This document shows positions 18,042 through 27,532 of a stretch of DNA of 64,000 nucleotides, piece by piece; the first letter of the stretch is position 1; each line of letters opens with the position of its first letter. This stretch comes from Lysinibacillus composti. GTDB lineage: Bacteria; Bacillota; Bacilli; Bacillales_A; Planococcaceae. The notes beneath the pieces are model-generated. The model saw only the letters and a list, made by a program, of their open reading frames with translations. It did not search any database and had not been told where the DNA came from. Made by a program: the position numbers and the translations under genes. The DNA is taken from contig NZ_JAFBDY010000005.1 in assembly GCF_016908465.1 (NCBI RefSeq), positions 124,001 to 188,000 on the forward strand, given 5' to 3'.

Positions 18042-19643
18042 ATGAACGATCGACTTACAAAGGTTAAATCCGACTCGACACAGTTTTGGCAAAGTCGGAC
18101 GAAAAATCAAAAAGGTGCGCTAATTGGGACGATCATTGGTGTTATTGCATTAGCTAGTATACTTACTTATTTCTTTACCAGAACGACAATGGTTCCTCTG
18201 TTCACTGAGCTATCGGCTTCAGAATCAGGTGAAATTGCCGAAGTATTAGCAGCACAAGGAGTCCCTTATGAGATTGCACCGGGAGGCACAAATATTCTTG
18301 TTCCTGAAGATCAAGTTGATACATTAACTGTTTCTCTTGCATCCCAAGGTTATCCTGAATCAGGGGATATTAATAATTCCTTCTTTACGTCAAATGCTGG
18401 ATTCGGTATGACCGACAATGAATTCAACGTTATTAAATTAGCTGCAACTCAAACTGAATTAGCAAATTTAATTAAGCAAATTGATGGTGTAAAAGATGCG
18501 AATGTTATGATTTCAATGCCAGAAGAAGGCATTTTCATCAATGATGCAGGACAAGAGGCAAGTGCATCCATCGTTTTAGATACAGAACCTGGCCAAAAAT
18601 TCACAGAAGAACAAATTAAAACGTTATACAATCTAGTGTCAAAAAGTATTCCAAATTTAAGCACTGATAATATCGTTATTACAAATCAGTATTCAGAGTA
18701 TTTTGATTTAAATTCACAAGCAGCAGGTGGCAATTCTGTTAATACGGTAGAAGGTCAAATGCAAGTGAAGAAGACAATTGAGCGTGATCTACAACGTCAA
18801 GTACAACAAATGCTTGGCACGATGATGGGCCAAGATAAGGTTGTTGTTTCGGTCACAACTGATATTGACTTTAAACAAGAAAATCGAGAAGAAAATCTAG
18901 TAGAGCCTGTAAATGAGGAAAATATGGAAGGGATCGAAATTAGTGCCCAACGTATTACTGAAACCTATACAGGACAACCTCCTACTACTGCATCTGGTGA
19001 ACCAGAAATTGAAACAGGATCGGATAATCTTACAAATTACAAAGAAACACAAGGTAATGATGGAGATTACGAACGCGTTGAAGAAACTATCAACAATGAC
19101 GTAAATCGAATTAAAAAAGAAATCCAAGAGAGTCCATATAAAATTAGAGATTTAGGGATTCAAGTAATGGTGGAACCACCAGTACCAAATGATGCTACTA
19201 CCTTATCTCAGGATGTAGTAGAAGATATCGAACAGATTTTATCAACTGTAGTTAGTACGACAATCGATAAAGAAGCTGCTGGTAACCTAACAGAAGACCA
19301 AATTAACGATAAAATAGTTGTCTCGGTTCAACCATTCTATGGAAATGATGCAACGACAGCTGAACCAACTTCTGTCATTCCATGGTGGATTTGGGTAATC
19401 GGCGGTATTTTATTTGTATCAATTATTTTACTTGTTATCTATATTTTACGAAGTAAGAAACGTAGAGAAGTAGAAGAGGAAATGGCGATTATTGAACGTC
19501 AGCAAGAAGAAATTATTGTTGAAGATATAAATCGTGAAGTAGAAACAGAAAGTACAGTTCGTCGTAAACAGCTAGAAAAAATGGCGAAGGAAAAACCAGA
19601 AGACTTTGCAAAATTACTGCGTAGTTGGATTGCTGAAGATTAA
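18042..19643 (+). CDS. fliF: Flagellar MS-ring protein FliF
   Basis: FliF (533 residues) forms the membrane ring on which the switch and export gate assemble. The N-terminal membrane segment lies at about 25-45 (GALIGTIIGVIALASILTYF), followed by the periplasmic-side ring domains (FTELSASESGEIAEVLAAQG, VMISMPEEGIF), a disordered acidic stretch at about 290-350, and the second membrane segment at about 447-467 (WWIWVIGGILFVSIILLVIY). The cytoplasmic C-terminus (KLLRSWIAED) binds FliG. GGAGG precedes ATG by 8 bases. Confidence 0.96.
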   Translation: MNDRLTKVKSDSTQFWQSRTKNQKGALIGTIIGVIALASILTYFFTRTTMVPLFTELSASESGEIAEVLAAQGVPYEIAPGGTNILVPEDQVDTLTVSLASQGYPESGDINNSFFTSNAGFGMTDNEFNVIKLAATQTELANLIKQIDGVKDANVMISMPEEGIFINDAGQEASASIVLDTEPGQKFTEEQIKTLYNLVSKSIPNLSTDNIVITNQYSEYFDLNSQAAGGNSVNTVEGQMQVKKTIERDLQRQVQQMLGTMMGQDKVVVSVTTDIDFKQENREENLVEPVNEENMEGIEISAQRITETYTGQPPTTASGEPEIETGSDNLTNYKETQGNDGDYERVEETINNDVNRIKKEIQESPYKIRDLGIQVMVEPPVPNDATTLSQDVVEDIEQILSTVVSTTIDKEAAGNLTEDQINDKIVVSVQPFYGNDATTAEPTSVIPWWIWVIGGILFVSIILLVIYILRSKKRREVEEEMAIIERQQEEIIVEDINREVETESTVRRKQLEKMAKEKPEDFAKLLRSWIAED

Positions 19644-19657
19644 TGGGGGGTCGGGCT

Positions 19658-20671
19658 TTGTCCAGAAAAGAAAAAGAGTTAACGGGAAAGCAAAAAGCAG
19701 CTCTATTATTAATTTCTTTAGGACCTGAAGTTTCTGCTTCTGTATACAAACACTTAAATGAAGAAGAAATTGAACGTCTAACATTGGAAATTTCAAGTGT
19801 AAAAAAAGTGGAACCTGGTGTGAAAGAAGACATTATTGAAGAGTTTCATCATATCGCATTAGCCCAAGATTATATTTCTCAGGGCGGTATTGGGTACGCG
19901 AAAACAATTTTGGAAAAAGCGTTAGGTGCAGAACAAGCACAAGCGATTATTAATAGATTAACTTCATCGTTACAGGTTCGCCCATTTGACTTTGCTAGAA
20001 AAGCGGACCCGGCACAAATTTTTAATTTTATTCAAAATGAACATCCACAGACGATTGCACTTATTTTATCTTATTTAGATCCTGCACAAGCGGGTGTGAT
20101 TTTATCGTCATTACCACAGGAAGTACAAGCAGATATTGCTAAGCGTATTGCAGTGATGGATTCTACATCACCTGAAGTGATTAGTGAAATTGAAGCAGTG
20201 CTAGAACGAAAACTCTCATCAACTGTTACGCAAGATTACACTGAAACGGGTGGAGTAGATGCAGTTGTTGAAGTGTTGAACGGTGTAGACCGTCAAACGG
20301 AGAAAACGATTCTCGATGCGCTTGAAATTCAAGACCCTGAGCTTGCGGAAGAAATTAAAAAACGCATGTTTGTATTCGAAGATATTGTTACGCTTGATAA
20401 CCGTTCGATTCAACGAGTTATTCGTGACTGTGAAAATGAAGATTTATTGCTTTCAATGAAAATAAGTAGTGAAGAAGTAAAAGAGATTATTTTCCGAAAT
20501 ATGTCTGGGCGTATGGCAGACACATTTAGAGAAGAAATGGAGATTATGGGGCCTGTTCGTCTTCGCGATGTGGAAGAAGCACAAACAAGAATTGTTGCAG
20601 TCATCCGTCGCTTAGAAGATGCGGGTGAAATCATCATCGCACGCGGCGGAGGAGATGACGTCATTGTCTAG
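19658..20671 (+). CDS. fliG: Flagellar motor switch protein FliG
   Basis: FliG (337 residues) links the MS ring to FliM and interacts with MotA. Conserved ELTGKQKAALLLISLG, EHPQTIALILSYLDPAQAG and the C-terminal charged-residue domain (KKRMFVFEDIVTLDNRSIQRVIRD) are present. The frame opens at an ATG (19643) that overlaps the fliF stop and has no ribosome site. The TTG at 19658 follows GGGGGG by 7 bases and gives M-SRKEKELTGKQ, aligned with the B. subtilis N-terminus, so it is preferred. Confidence 0.94.
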   Translation: MSRKEKELTGKQKAALLLISLGPEVSASVYKHLNEEEIERLTLEISSVKKVEPGVKEDIIEEFHHIALAQDYISQGGIGYAKTILEKALGAEQAQAIINRLTSSLQVRPFDFARKADPAQIFNFIQNEHPQTIALILSYLDPAQAGVILSSLPQEVQADIAKRIAVMDSTSPEVISEIEAVLERKLSSTVTQDYTETGGVDAVVEVLNGVDRQTEKTILDALEIQDPELAEEIKKRMFVFEDIVTLDNRSIQRVIRDCENEDLLLSMKISSEEVKEIIFRNMSGRMADTFREEMEIMGPVRLRDVEEAQTRIVAVIRRLEDAGEIIIARGGGDDVIV

Positions 20672-21455
20672 ATTAATCCGGTCCATTAAATCTGAACAAC
20701 AAGAACAACAGACCGTAAATATTCAAATTCGTGATCTTTTCACCAAAACATTTGATGGTGAGGAGGAAGAACAACAGCACGCTGAACCTCAGATTTCATT
20801 GGAGGAGATATATGCAGAACGAGACCAACTCCTTTTTGACGCGGGGCTTCAAATAGAAGCACAAAGACAGGAATTTGAACAGTATCGGCATGAGCAGCTC
20901 GAACAAATCGAACAACTTAAAATGCTTTGGGAAGAAGAAAAACTTGTTTTACAACAACAAGCTTATGAACAAGGATTCGGGCAAGGTTATGAAGAGGGTA
21001 TCAATAAAGCAAATGCTGATATGGCAGGAAGCTTAAAAATGGCGAATGAGACAATTGAACACTCGCTTGAAAATGCGCGGAAGTACATTGAAGATCAAGA
21101 ACATGTCATTTTAGACTTAGCATTAACAGCTTCGCAAAAGATTATAGGCGTTTCACTTGAACGACAGGACGAATTGTTTGTTTCGATTATAAAGCAGGGC
21201 TTAAAAGAAGCTCGTGAAATGAAAGAAGTTAAAATATATATTTCGCCAAAGTACTATGAGTTAATAACAAGTTATCGTGATGAATTAGTCGAGATGTTCC
21301 CGACAGATGTTCCATTCCTCATTTTTGTTAATGAGGATTTGAACGATACGGAAAGCTATATTGAAACGAATCATGGAAGAATCGTAGTATCCATTGATAG
21401 TCAATTAAACGAATTACGATTAAAGCTTCACGAAATTTTAGATAGTAAGGAATGA
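20655..21455 (+). CDS. fliH: Flagellar export protein FliH
   Basis: FliH (266 residues) holds and inhibits the export ATPase FliI. Features: long charged coiled coil (about 50-125), the GxxxG-type run GFGQGYEEGINKA, and a C-terminal V-ATPase E-subunit-like domain (DLALTASQKIIGVSLERQDE to IVVSIDSQLNELRLKLHEIL). It overlaps fliG. ATG at 20655 lies directly against GGAGGAG; the TTG at 20664 is 9 bases from it and may be the true start (263 residues). Confidence 0.9.
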   Translation: MTSLSRLIRSIKSEQQEQQTVNIQIRDLFTKTFDGEEEEQQHAEPQISLEEIYAERDQLLFDAGLQIEAQRQEFEQYRHEQLEQIEQLKMLWEEEKLVLQQQAYEQGFGQGYEEGINKANADMAGSLKMANETIEHSLENARKYIEDQEHVILDLALTASQKIIGVSLERQDELFVSIIKQGLKEAREMKEVKIYISPKYYELITSYRDELVEMFPTDVPFLIFVNEDLNDTESYIETNHGRIVVSIDSQLNELRLKLHEILDSKE

Positions 21456-21459
21456 TAGG

Positions 21460-22785
21460 ATGCTTGCTGCTCAATTAATGAATCACATTCAGGGTATCGA
21501 AACATTTAAAAAGTTCGGTAAAGTAACGCGAGTTGTTGGCTTAATGATTGAGTCACAAGGTCCTGAAAGTTCCATCGGTGATGTTTGTAAAATTCATGTC
21601 AATTCACCGAAAAACGGCCACCAAATTATTTTAGCTGAAGTGGTTGGATTTAATGATGAAAATGTGGTGTTAATGCCATTTACATCCCTTCGTGAAATTT
21701 CTATCGGATGTTTAGTTGAGGGAACAGGTTCACCGCTTGAAGTGAAAGTAGGCCCTGAGCTTATAGGAAAAGTACTAGATTCAATGGGGAATCCCATTGA
21801 CGGCTCAACCCTTCCGAAAGGACTTGTAACTGTGCCAACAGAAAATGATCCGCCAAACCCATTTACTCGTCCACCTATCAATGACCAAATTGAAGTGGGC
21901 GTCAAAGCCATAGATGGGATGCTAACCGTTGGGACAGGTCAACGTGTCGGGATCTTTGCTGGTTCCGGTGTTGGTAAAAGTACTCTCCTTGGAATGATCG
22001 CAAGAAATACGAGAGCAGACTTAAACGTCATTGCACTAATTGGAGAACGTGGTCGTGAGGTACGGGAATTCATTGAACGCGATTTAGGTCCAGAAGGGCT
22101 TAGTCGTTCGATTGTTGTGGCTGCAACAGGTGACCAACCTGCACTTATGCGGATAAAAGGTGCCTTCACAGCAACAGCAATTGCAGAATACTTCCGAGAC
22201 CGTGGATTAAATGTCATGTTAATGATGGACTCGGTAACACGTGTTGCCATGGCCCAACGCGAAATTGGATTAGCAACAGGTGAACCTCCTGCACAAAAAG
22301 GGTACACGCCGTCTGTATTTGCGATCTTACCAAAATTACTTGAACGGACAGGAACAAACTTAAAAGGTTCCATCACAGCCTTTTATACGGTACTTGTAGA
22401 TGGTGATGATATGAATGAACCAATTGCTGACACAGTCCGAGGTATTTTAGATGGACATATTGTGCTAGACCGAACGCTTGCAAATAAAGGACAATATCCG
22501 GCAATCAACGTGTTAAAAAGTGTCAGCCGACTAATGAATCATATTTCATCAAATGAACATGTCCGTGCTGCAGAAAGGTTACGAGAACTTTACTATACCT
22601 ACTCCAAATCTGAAGACTTAATCAACATTGGTGCGTATAAACGAGGGACTTCGAAAGAAATCGATGAATCCATTCAATACGAGCCATTAATTACAAGCTT
22701 CTTAAAACAAGGTTTTAGAGACAAAGTGACATTAGAAGATACAGTCAATGAATTAATCGCATTATCGAATGGTGGTAGAAAATAA
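21460..22785 (+). CDS. fliI: Flagellum-specific ATPase FliI
   Basis: The export ATPase (441 residues), related to F1 beta. Walker A is GIFAGSGVGKST (about residue 165), Walker B VMLMMDSVTRVAMAQREIG, and the family stretch KGSITAFYTVLVDGDDMNEP follows. It assembles as a hexamer below the export gate with FliH and FliJ. Start follows GGAATGATAGG; stop and fliJ start overlap by one base. Confidence 0.97.
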   Translation: MLAAQLMNHIQGIETFKKFGKVTRVVGLMIESQGPESSIGDVCKIHVNSPKNGHQIILAEVVGFNDENVVLMPFTSLREISIGCLVEGTGSPLEVKVGPELIGKVLDSMGNPIDGSTLPKGLVTVPTENDPPNPFTRPPINDQIEVGVKAIDGMLTVGTGQRVGIFAGSGVGKSTLLGMIARNTRADLNVIALIGERGREVREFIERDLGPEGLSRSIVVAATGDQPALMRIKGAFTATAIAEYFRDRGLNVMLMMDSVTRVAMAQREIGLATGEPPAQKGYTPSVFAILPKLLERTGTNLKGSITAFYTVLVDGDDMNEPIADTVRGILDGHIVLDRTLANKGQYPAINVLKSVSRLMNHISSNEHVRAAERLRELYYTYSKSEDLINIGAYKRGTSKEIDESIQYEPLITSFLKQGFRDKVTLEDTVNELIALSNGGRK

Positions 22786-23234
22786 TGGTTCAGTACACAT
22801 ATCGATTTGAAAAAATACTAACGATTCGAGAACAAGAAAAACAACAAACAGAAATGGCCTACAAAGAATCAGTTCGTACATTTGAAGAATTCGCAAATAG
22901 ATTATATGAACTATTAAAGAAGAAGGAAGACCTTATTACATATCAAAATGATCGTTTAGCTTCTGGTTCGACTGTAGATGAAATTCATCATTATGCAAAA
23001 TTTATAGACAGTCTTGAGCATTCAATAGCAGATATGCAACAAAAGGTGATGCAAGCTCGCGCAAAAATGAATTGGCATGAACAAAAATTAGTAGAAAAAA
23101 ACTTGGAAGTACGTAAGTTTGAAAAAATGCGTGAAAAAGACTTTCAAGCATTTAAAGTAGAGCAAGATCGTTTAGAAATGGTGCAATTAGACGAGTTATC
23201 TTCCCTTATGTACAGTAAGAAAGAATTCAGGTGA
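22785..23234 (+). CDS. fliJ: Flagellar export protein FliJ
   Basis: FliJ (149 residues), an antiparallel coiled coil that sits in the FliI ring. YRFEKILTIREQEKQQTEMA at the N-terminus and the uninterrupted charged heptad pattern to the end fit the family. It has low sequence conservation, so the place after fliI carries much of the weight. Confidence 0.92.
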   Translation: MVQYTYRFEKILTIREQEKQQTEMAYKESVRTFEEFANRLYELLKKKEDLITYQNDRLASGSTVDEIHHYAKFIDSLEHSIADMQQKVMQARAKMNWHEQKLVEKNLEVRKFEKMREKDFQAFKVEQDRLEMVQLDELSSLMYSKKEFR

Positions 23235-23238
23235 TTGA

Positions 23239-23835
23239 ATGGTAAACCGTATAAATAATAAAAATCAACAAAAGTTCGAGCAGATCGAAGAAGAAAAATC
23301 ACCGGGGGTATTTCAAAAGTTCTTCTTTTGGTTCCTTATTCCTCTTTTATTTGTTATTGCAATTCTGTTAGTTGTTGCTCAATTTACAGGTACGAATGTT
23401 TTTGAAAAGGCAATGAATGTCACAAATACCATTTCGTCTAAAGAAAAAACATCGGAAGAAAACGCTAATCAAAGTCAAAAAATTGTTAATCTTCAAGCAG
23501 AAATAAAAGAAAAAGAAGCAGAAATCGATAAATTGCAAGTAGAAATGGAAGATTTAAAGGCAAAAAATCATGACGCAGAAGTTGAAAAAGAACAATTACA
23601 ATTCCGAATTGATGAATTACAAAGGTCAAACCAAAATTCTCAAAAAGAATTCGATGAAATCTTATCGACCTACGAAGAAATGTCAGCTAAAAGTGTTGCG
23701 CCAATTATCACTGAGTTAAGTGACGACCAAGCAGTTCGTATTTTATCTAATTTAAAGCCAGATAAGTTAGCAGAGGTCTTCTCCAAAATGAATCCAGCTG
23801 ATGCAGCTCGATACACTGAGCTTTTATCGAATTAA
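23239..23835 (+). CDS. ylxF: YlxF, MotE-like membrane-anchored coiled-coil protein
   Basis: A 198-residue protein with one N-terminal membrane segment (about 29-50, FFFWFLIPLLFVIAILLVVA), a long coiled coil (about 75-140) and a C-terminal MgtE-N-like domain (IITELSDDQAVRILSNLKPD then KLAEVFSKMNPADAARYTEL). It occupies the place of B. subtilis ylxF between fliJ and fliK. The layout resembles MotE, a chaperone for MotC in other bacteria, but a role in motility here is inference. Confidence 0.85.
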   Translation: MVNRINNKNQQKFEQIEEEKSPGVFQKFFFWFLIPLLFVIAILLVVAQFTGTNVFEKAMNVTNTISSKEKTSEENANQSQKIVNLQAEIKEKEAEIDKLQVEMEDLKAKNHDAEVEKEQLQFRIDELQRSNQNSQKEFDEILSTYEEMSAKSVAPIITELSDDQAVRILSNLKPDKLAEVFSKMNPADAARYTELLSN

Positions 23836-23864
23836 AACATGCATTGTGAGAAATGAGGTGAATC

Positions 23865-25133
23865 ATGAATATCGGAATAATGCAATTGTCGAACGTAAGT
23901 ATGCCTGCAAAAGTGAATTCAATTATGTCAACAAAAAATCAAATCATGACTAAAAAGACAGAAGGATTTGAAGCTGTATTTAATAAGTTTGTAGCTTCAA
24001 AGGAAACGACCCATTCAACTGAAACCACGAGCCATTCTCCAGAAGAGGTAGAAGTAAAACAATTAGGAGAAGTGTTAGAGACAGATTCAATGGAAGAAGT
24101 GTTAGATTTACTTGGAATCTCACATGATGATGGGTTACTCATGATTCAGGCAGGCGAAGAAGGACAAGCAGTTGCAATTGATGAAATGATGAATTTGGAT
24201 GACTTACTAGCAGTATTCAATATGAATCCGCAGCAATTGATGGGGACACTTAAGCAAATCATAGGCAGTGAACAACAACCCGAAGTAACAGATATTTGGT
24301 CGTTGATTGGCTTAGTGAACGAACAAGCACCAAATGTCATTAGTCAACTAACTGCTGCGCTTCAAGGTGAGCACAATGTAACTCCAAATGAAGCAAAACA
24401 ATTTCTTGAATTTTTAAAGTTAGCACAAGTAGTTGGAAAGAATACGGATCTACTTGGTGATCAACCACTTCAGTTAGCTCAGTTAAAAGATTTGTTCCAA
24501 AACTTGGTTTCTGAAGTTCAAACAACTCAAACATCTCAAACTACTGGAAAAATGGCCATTCAAGGATTTCAACAAGTTGTACAGCAAGTCGTAAAACAAA
24601 CCGAAACTCAGGCGGATTCGGTAAACGATTCAGTTAACCAATCAACGACGACAACAACAGCTACAACTAAAACAATTACGATTTCTTTACCAACTACTGA
24701 AAAGTCAGTTGCGTCAGAAGCTCTAGTAAAAGAAATACAGAGTCTGTTGAATCGAAGTCAGATTGCTAAATCACAAGGAACAATGAAGCTATTACTTAAG
24801 TTGAACCCTGAAAATCTAGGCTCCATTCGAATTGAATTGTTACAAAAAGACGGTGTATTATCGGCGCGTTTACTTGCTTCCACTTCAACAGGTAAAGAAT
24901 TATTAGATAGTCAACTAAATCAATTGAAATCTGCTTTTGCGCAAGCGAATATTCAAATGGATCGAATTGATATCGCACAAAGTCTACAACAGACAGACCA
25001 TAATTTCCGCGACCAAAACATGTTTGGTAACTTATATAAGCAACAACAAGAACAAGAAGATACAGAGCCAAAAGAACAAGATGATGAAGAAGCAATTTCA
25101 TTTAGTGAATTTCTAAAAAATGAGGAAGTGTAA
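23865..25133 (+). CDS. fliK: Flagellar hook-length control protein FliK
   Basis: FliK (422 residues) measures the hook and switches export specificity through FlhB. Long N-terminal and Gln/Thr-rich middle (about 220-270 with runs of Thr) are variable. The C-terminal Flg_hook domain is clear: [20 protein letters not shown], then [20 protein letters not shown] and an acidic Gln/Glu tail. It is a secreted ruler, so low complexity is expected. flgD starts 2 bases downstream. Confidence 0.92.
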   Translation: MNIGIMQLSNVSMPAKVNSIMSTKNQIMTKKTEGFEAVFNKFVASKETTHSTETTSHSPEEVEVKQLGEVLETDSMEEVLDLLGISHDDGLLMIQAGEEGQAVAIDEMMNLDDLLAVFNMNPQQLMGTLKQIIGSEQQPEVTDIWSLIGLVNEQAPNVISQLTAALQGEHNVTPNEAKQFLEFLKLAQVVGKNTDLLGDQPLQLAQLKDLFQNLVSEVQTTQTSQTTGKMAIQGFQQVVQQVVKQTETQADSVNDSVNQSTTTTTATTKTITISLPTTEKSVASEALVKEIQSLLNRSQIAKSQGTMKLLLKLNPENLGSIRIELLQKDGVLSARLLASTSTGKELLDSQLNQLKSAFAQANIQMDRIDIAQSLQQTDHNFRDQNMFGNLYKQQQEQEDTEPKEQDDEEAISFSEFLKNEEV

Positions 25134-25135
25134 AG

Positions 25136-25780
25136 ATGGCTAATACGAATGGGATTTCATCTGATTATTATTTATCAAGTTATCAGGCACCACAGCGTCA
25201 AACAGGTAGCAGTGCGTTGGGGAAAGATGCTTTCTTACAAATCTTAATCACACAATTACAAAATCAAGATCCCACGCAACCAATGGATGACAAGCAATTT
25301 ATATCGCAAATGGCTCAATTCTCTTCATTAGAGCAAATGCAAAATGTCGCTTCTGGTATAAAGGATTTACTCGAATCTCAGCAACAATCTCAGCTAATGA
25401 ACTATACATCATTTATTGGTAAAGAAGTAAAGTGGCTTGAAATGACGAAAGATAAGGAAGGCAATTCAACTGTTAATGAAGGAACTGATGTTATTAATGA
25501 GTTGAAATTTGTTGATGGTCAACCCGTTTTCATACTTGAAGATGGAAAGGAAATTACACCAGGTAATATCTCTTCAATATTAAATAAATCATCTTCTACT
25601 ATTTCTGAAAATCCACTTGTAACGGCAAGTAATTTAATTGGTAAGACGATTCAGTACGACAACAATGGTGAAATGTTACAAGCGATAATAGAATCTGTTT
25701 CAACTAACAATACAGTGATTGAATACATATTAAATAATGGTTCACGAATAACGAAGGATCAATTCGAATTAGTAAAATAA
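25136..25780 (+). CDS. flgD: Flagellar hook assembly protein FlgD
   Basis: Hook cap protein (214 residues). The conserved N-terminal signature [20 protein letters not shown] then [20 protein letters not shown] is complete. The C-terminal part is the shorter form usual in Bacillus. AAAGATG lies in the fliK end; the start ATG follows GAGGAAGTG. Confidence 0.95.
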   Translation: MANTNGISSDYYLSSYQAPQRQTGSSALGKDAFLQILITQLQNQDPTQPMDDKQFISQMAQFSSLEQMQNVASGIKDLLESQQQSQLMNYTSFIGKEVKWLEMTKDKEGNSTVNEGTDVINELKFVDGQPVFILEDGKEITPGNISSILNKSSSTISENPLVTASNLIGKTIQYDNNGEMLQAIIESVSTNNTVIEYILNNGSRITKDQFELVK

Positions 25781-25841
25781 CTTCCTAACAATTAGATGCA
25801 ACATTATAAAAATATGAAAATCGAAGGGAGAACGATGACAC

Positions 25842-26645
25842 ATGTTACGTTCAATGTACTCAGGTATTTCTGGTTTAAAAAACTTCCAAACAAAATTAGA
25901 TGTAATCGGGAACAATATCTCAAATGTGAATACTTATGGGTTCAAAAAAGGTCGCGTAGTATTTAAAGATTTAATTTCTCAAACAACTGCAGGAGCAACA
26001 GGGCCATCTACAACTCGTGGTGGTGTAAATCCAAAACAAGTAGGTTTAGGATCACAAATCGCTGCAATTGATACAGTTGCAACAGCAGGTTCATTACAAA
26101 CGACTGGGCGAGTACTAGATTTAGCCGTTTCAGGTGATGGTTATTTCCGAGTGGCTCCAGGAAATTCACTATCCAACATCTCTTATACAAGAGCTGGTAA
26201 TTTCTATATCGATGCAGCAGGTGATTTAGTAACTGCCGATGGAATGTATTTGCTAAGTACAAGTGGAGGGAAAATTAATGTACCTACTACTTCTCAAAGT
26301 ATGTCAATCGGTCAAGATGGTAGCGTAAATATCGTTTCAGAAAATGGTAGTTTAAGTTCATCTCAAAAAATCAGTTTAGCGAAATTCCCTAATAGTGAAG
26401 GTTTAGAAAAAGTCGGTTCGAATTATTTCAAGGAATCACCTGCATCAGGTGAACCAAACAATAATGTTACACCACAAGCAGCAGGTAAAGGTTCGATTCA
26501 ATCTGGTTTCTTAGAAATGTCTAACGTAGACCTTTCAGAAGAATTTACTGAAATGATCGTTGCGCAACGTGGTTTCCAAGCAAACTCTCGTATTATTACA
26601 ACATCCGATGAAATTCTTCAAGAGCTTGTAAACTTAAAACGATAA
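25842..26645 (+). CDS. flgE: Flagellar hook protein FlgE
   Basis: Hook protein (267 residues; FlgG in older B. subtilis naming). N-terminal MLRSMYSGISGLKNFQTKLD and NNISNVNTYGFKKGR and C-terminal LSEEFTEMIVAQRGFQANSR are the conserved axial-protein ends. The short length is that of the Bacillus hook protein, not the long enterobacterial one. An inverted repeat element fills the 200 bases to swrD. Confidence 0.94.
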   Translation: MLRSMYSGISGLKNFQTKLDVIGNNISNVNTYGFKKGRVVFKDLISQTTAGATGPSTTRGGVNPKQVGLGSQIAAIDTVATAGSLQTTGRVLDLAVSGDGYFRVAPGNSLSNISYTRAGNFYIDAAGDLVTADGMYLLSTSGGKINVPTTSQSMSIGQDGSVNIVSENGSLSSSQKISLAKFPNSEGLEKVGSNYFKESPASGEPNNNVTPQAAGKGSIQSGFLEMSNVDLSEEFTEMIVAQRGFQANSRIITTSDEILQELVNLKR

Positions 26646-26660
26646 TTGAATGAAGATCGA

Positions 26661-26803
26661 TAAATTTTGAAGTTTGAACAGTGTCTAGCTTCGCGCGTTA
26701 GCAGCTCGAGACGCTTCACTAAAACTGTCGAGGGCAAAAAGCGCCCTCACCAGTTTTAGTTCCAGCGCTTGTCGCTGCTGAACGTACGCGCTCAGCTTTT
26801 CTT
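26661..26803 (-). repeat. Structured repeat element, inverted copy B
   Basis: Reading leftward: AAGAAAAGC, base stem GCGCGT/ACGCGC, AGCAGC/GCTGCT, CGCT/AGCG, ACTAAAACTG/CAGTTTTAGT, apex GAGGGC-GCTTTTT-GCCCTC, end GCTAGACA and the tail CTGTTCAAACTTCAAAATTT. The AAGAAAAGC end touches the swrD Shine-Dalgarno (GAAAGGAGGG at 26804-26813). Confidence 0.85.
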
Positions 26804-26851
26804 GAAAGGAGGGTCGGGCCGGCTCTTGGGATTCTCGGCCCTATTTCAATG
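26804..26851 (+). promoter_or_regulatory. Structured translation start of swrD
   Basis: The strong ribosome site AAAGGAGGG (26805-26813) is 35 bases from the ATG at 26849. Between them a perfect stem GGGCCG (26816-26821) / CGGCCC (26836-26841) can fold. With it folded, the unpaired bases between the ribosome site and ATG number 9, the ideal spacing. No in-frame ATG, GTG or TTG lies between. Confidence 0.6.
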
Positions 26852-27070
26852 ATTGAACTTACACGGTTAAATGGGAAACCTTTTTCAATAAACGCACTAT
26901 ACATAGAGACAGTTGAGGCATTTCCTGATACGACCATTACGCTGACGACTGGGCGTAAATTTATTGTGTTAGAATCTGAAGAAGAAGTGCGAAAAAGAGT
27001 GATGAGTTTCTACAGAACGATTCAGGTTTTATCGAACCCGCACTTAAGAGGTGATCTAGATGAAAAATAA
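26849..27070 (+). CDS. swrD: SwrD/FlbD (YlzI) motility protein
   Basis: Small protein (73 residues) of the FlbD/SwrD family, needed in B. subtilis for full motor power and swarming. MIELTRLNGKPFSINALYIE then TVEAFPDTTITLTTGRKFIV follow the family from the first residue, which fixes the start. The ribosome site lies beyond a hairpin (see 26804-26851). The 3' end overlaps fliL by 11 bases. Confidence 0.9.
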   Translation: MIELTRLNGKPFSINALYIETVEAFPDTTITLTTGRKFIVLESEEEVRKRVMSFYRTIQVLSNPHLRGDLDEK

Positions 27071-27488
27071 TAAATTGCTAACAATAATGCTCATAATACT
27101 AGTGACAATCCTGTTAATTGGGATTGTAATTTTTGTCCTTTTAACACAATTCAATAAACAATCTACAGCAAATGAACCAACCATAGATCAAATAGTAGAA
27201 GCTTCGGTTGATGTTCCTGAAATTATGACTAATTTAGCAGATGATAGCTATGTAAAACTGACATTAAAAATTCAGACAACAAGTAAAAAAGCTGCTGAGG
27301 AATTAGAAAAGCGTAATTTCCAAGTCAATCATATTGTCATCGGTGAACTTTCAGAAATGACAGAGGAAGACTTAGCGGGTAAGGAAGGCAAAATATTATT
27401 TGAGTCTACTATTAAAGCTCAGCTAAATGATTTGATGCAAGAGGGCGAAGTTGAACAAATCTACATTACCTCCTACGTCATTCAGTAA
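27060..27488 (+). CDS. fliL: Flagellar basal body protein FliL
   Basis: Single-pass membrane protein (142 residues) near the stator. N-terminal membrane segment at about 6-29 (LLTIMLIILVTILLIGIVIF), then a FliL domain ending EGEVEQIYITSYVIQ. The start overlaps swrD and uses AGAGGTG inside it. Confidence 0.92.
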   Translation: MKNNKLLTIMLIILVTILLIGIVIFVLLTQFNKQSTANEPTIDQIVEASVDVPEIMTNLADDSYVKLTLKIQTTSKKAAEELEKRNFQVNHIVIGELSEMTEEDLAGKEGKILFESTIKAQLNDLMQEGEVEQIYITSYVIQ

Positions 27489-27532
27489 CAGTCGGAACAA
27501 CAATGTGTAACACGTGAAATGGAGGTGGGCAA

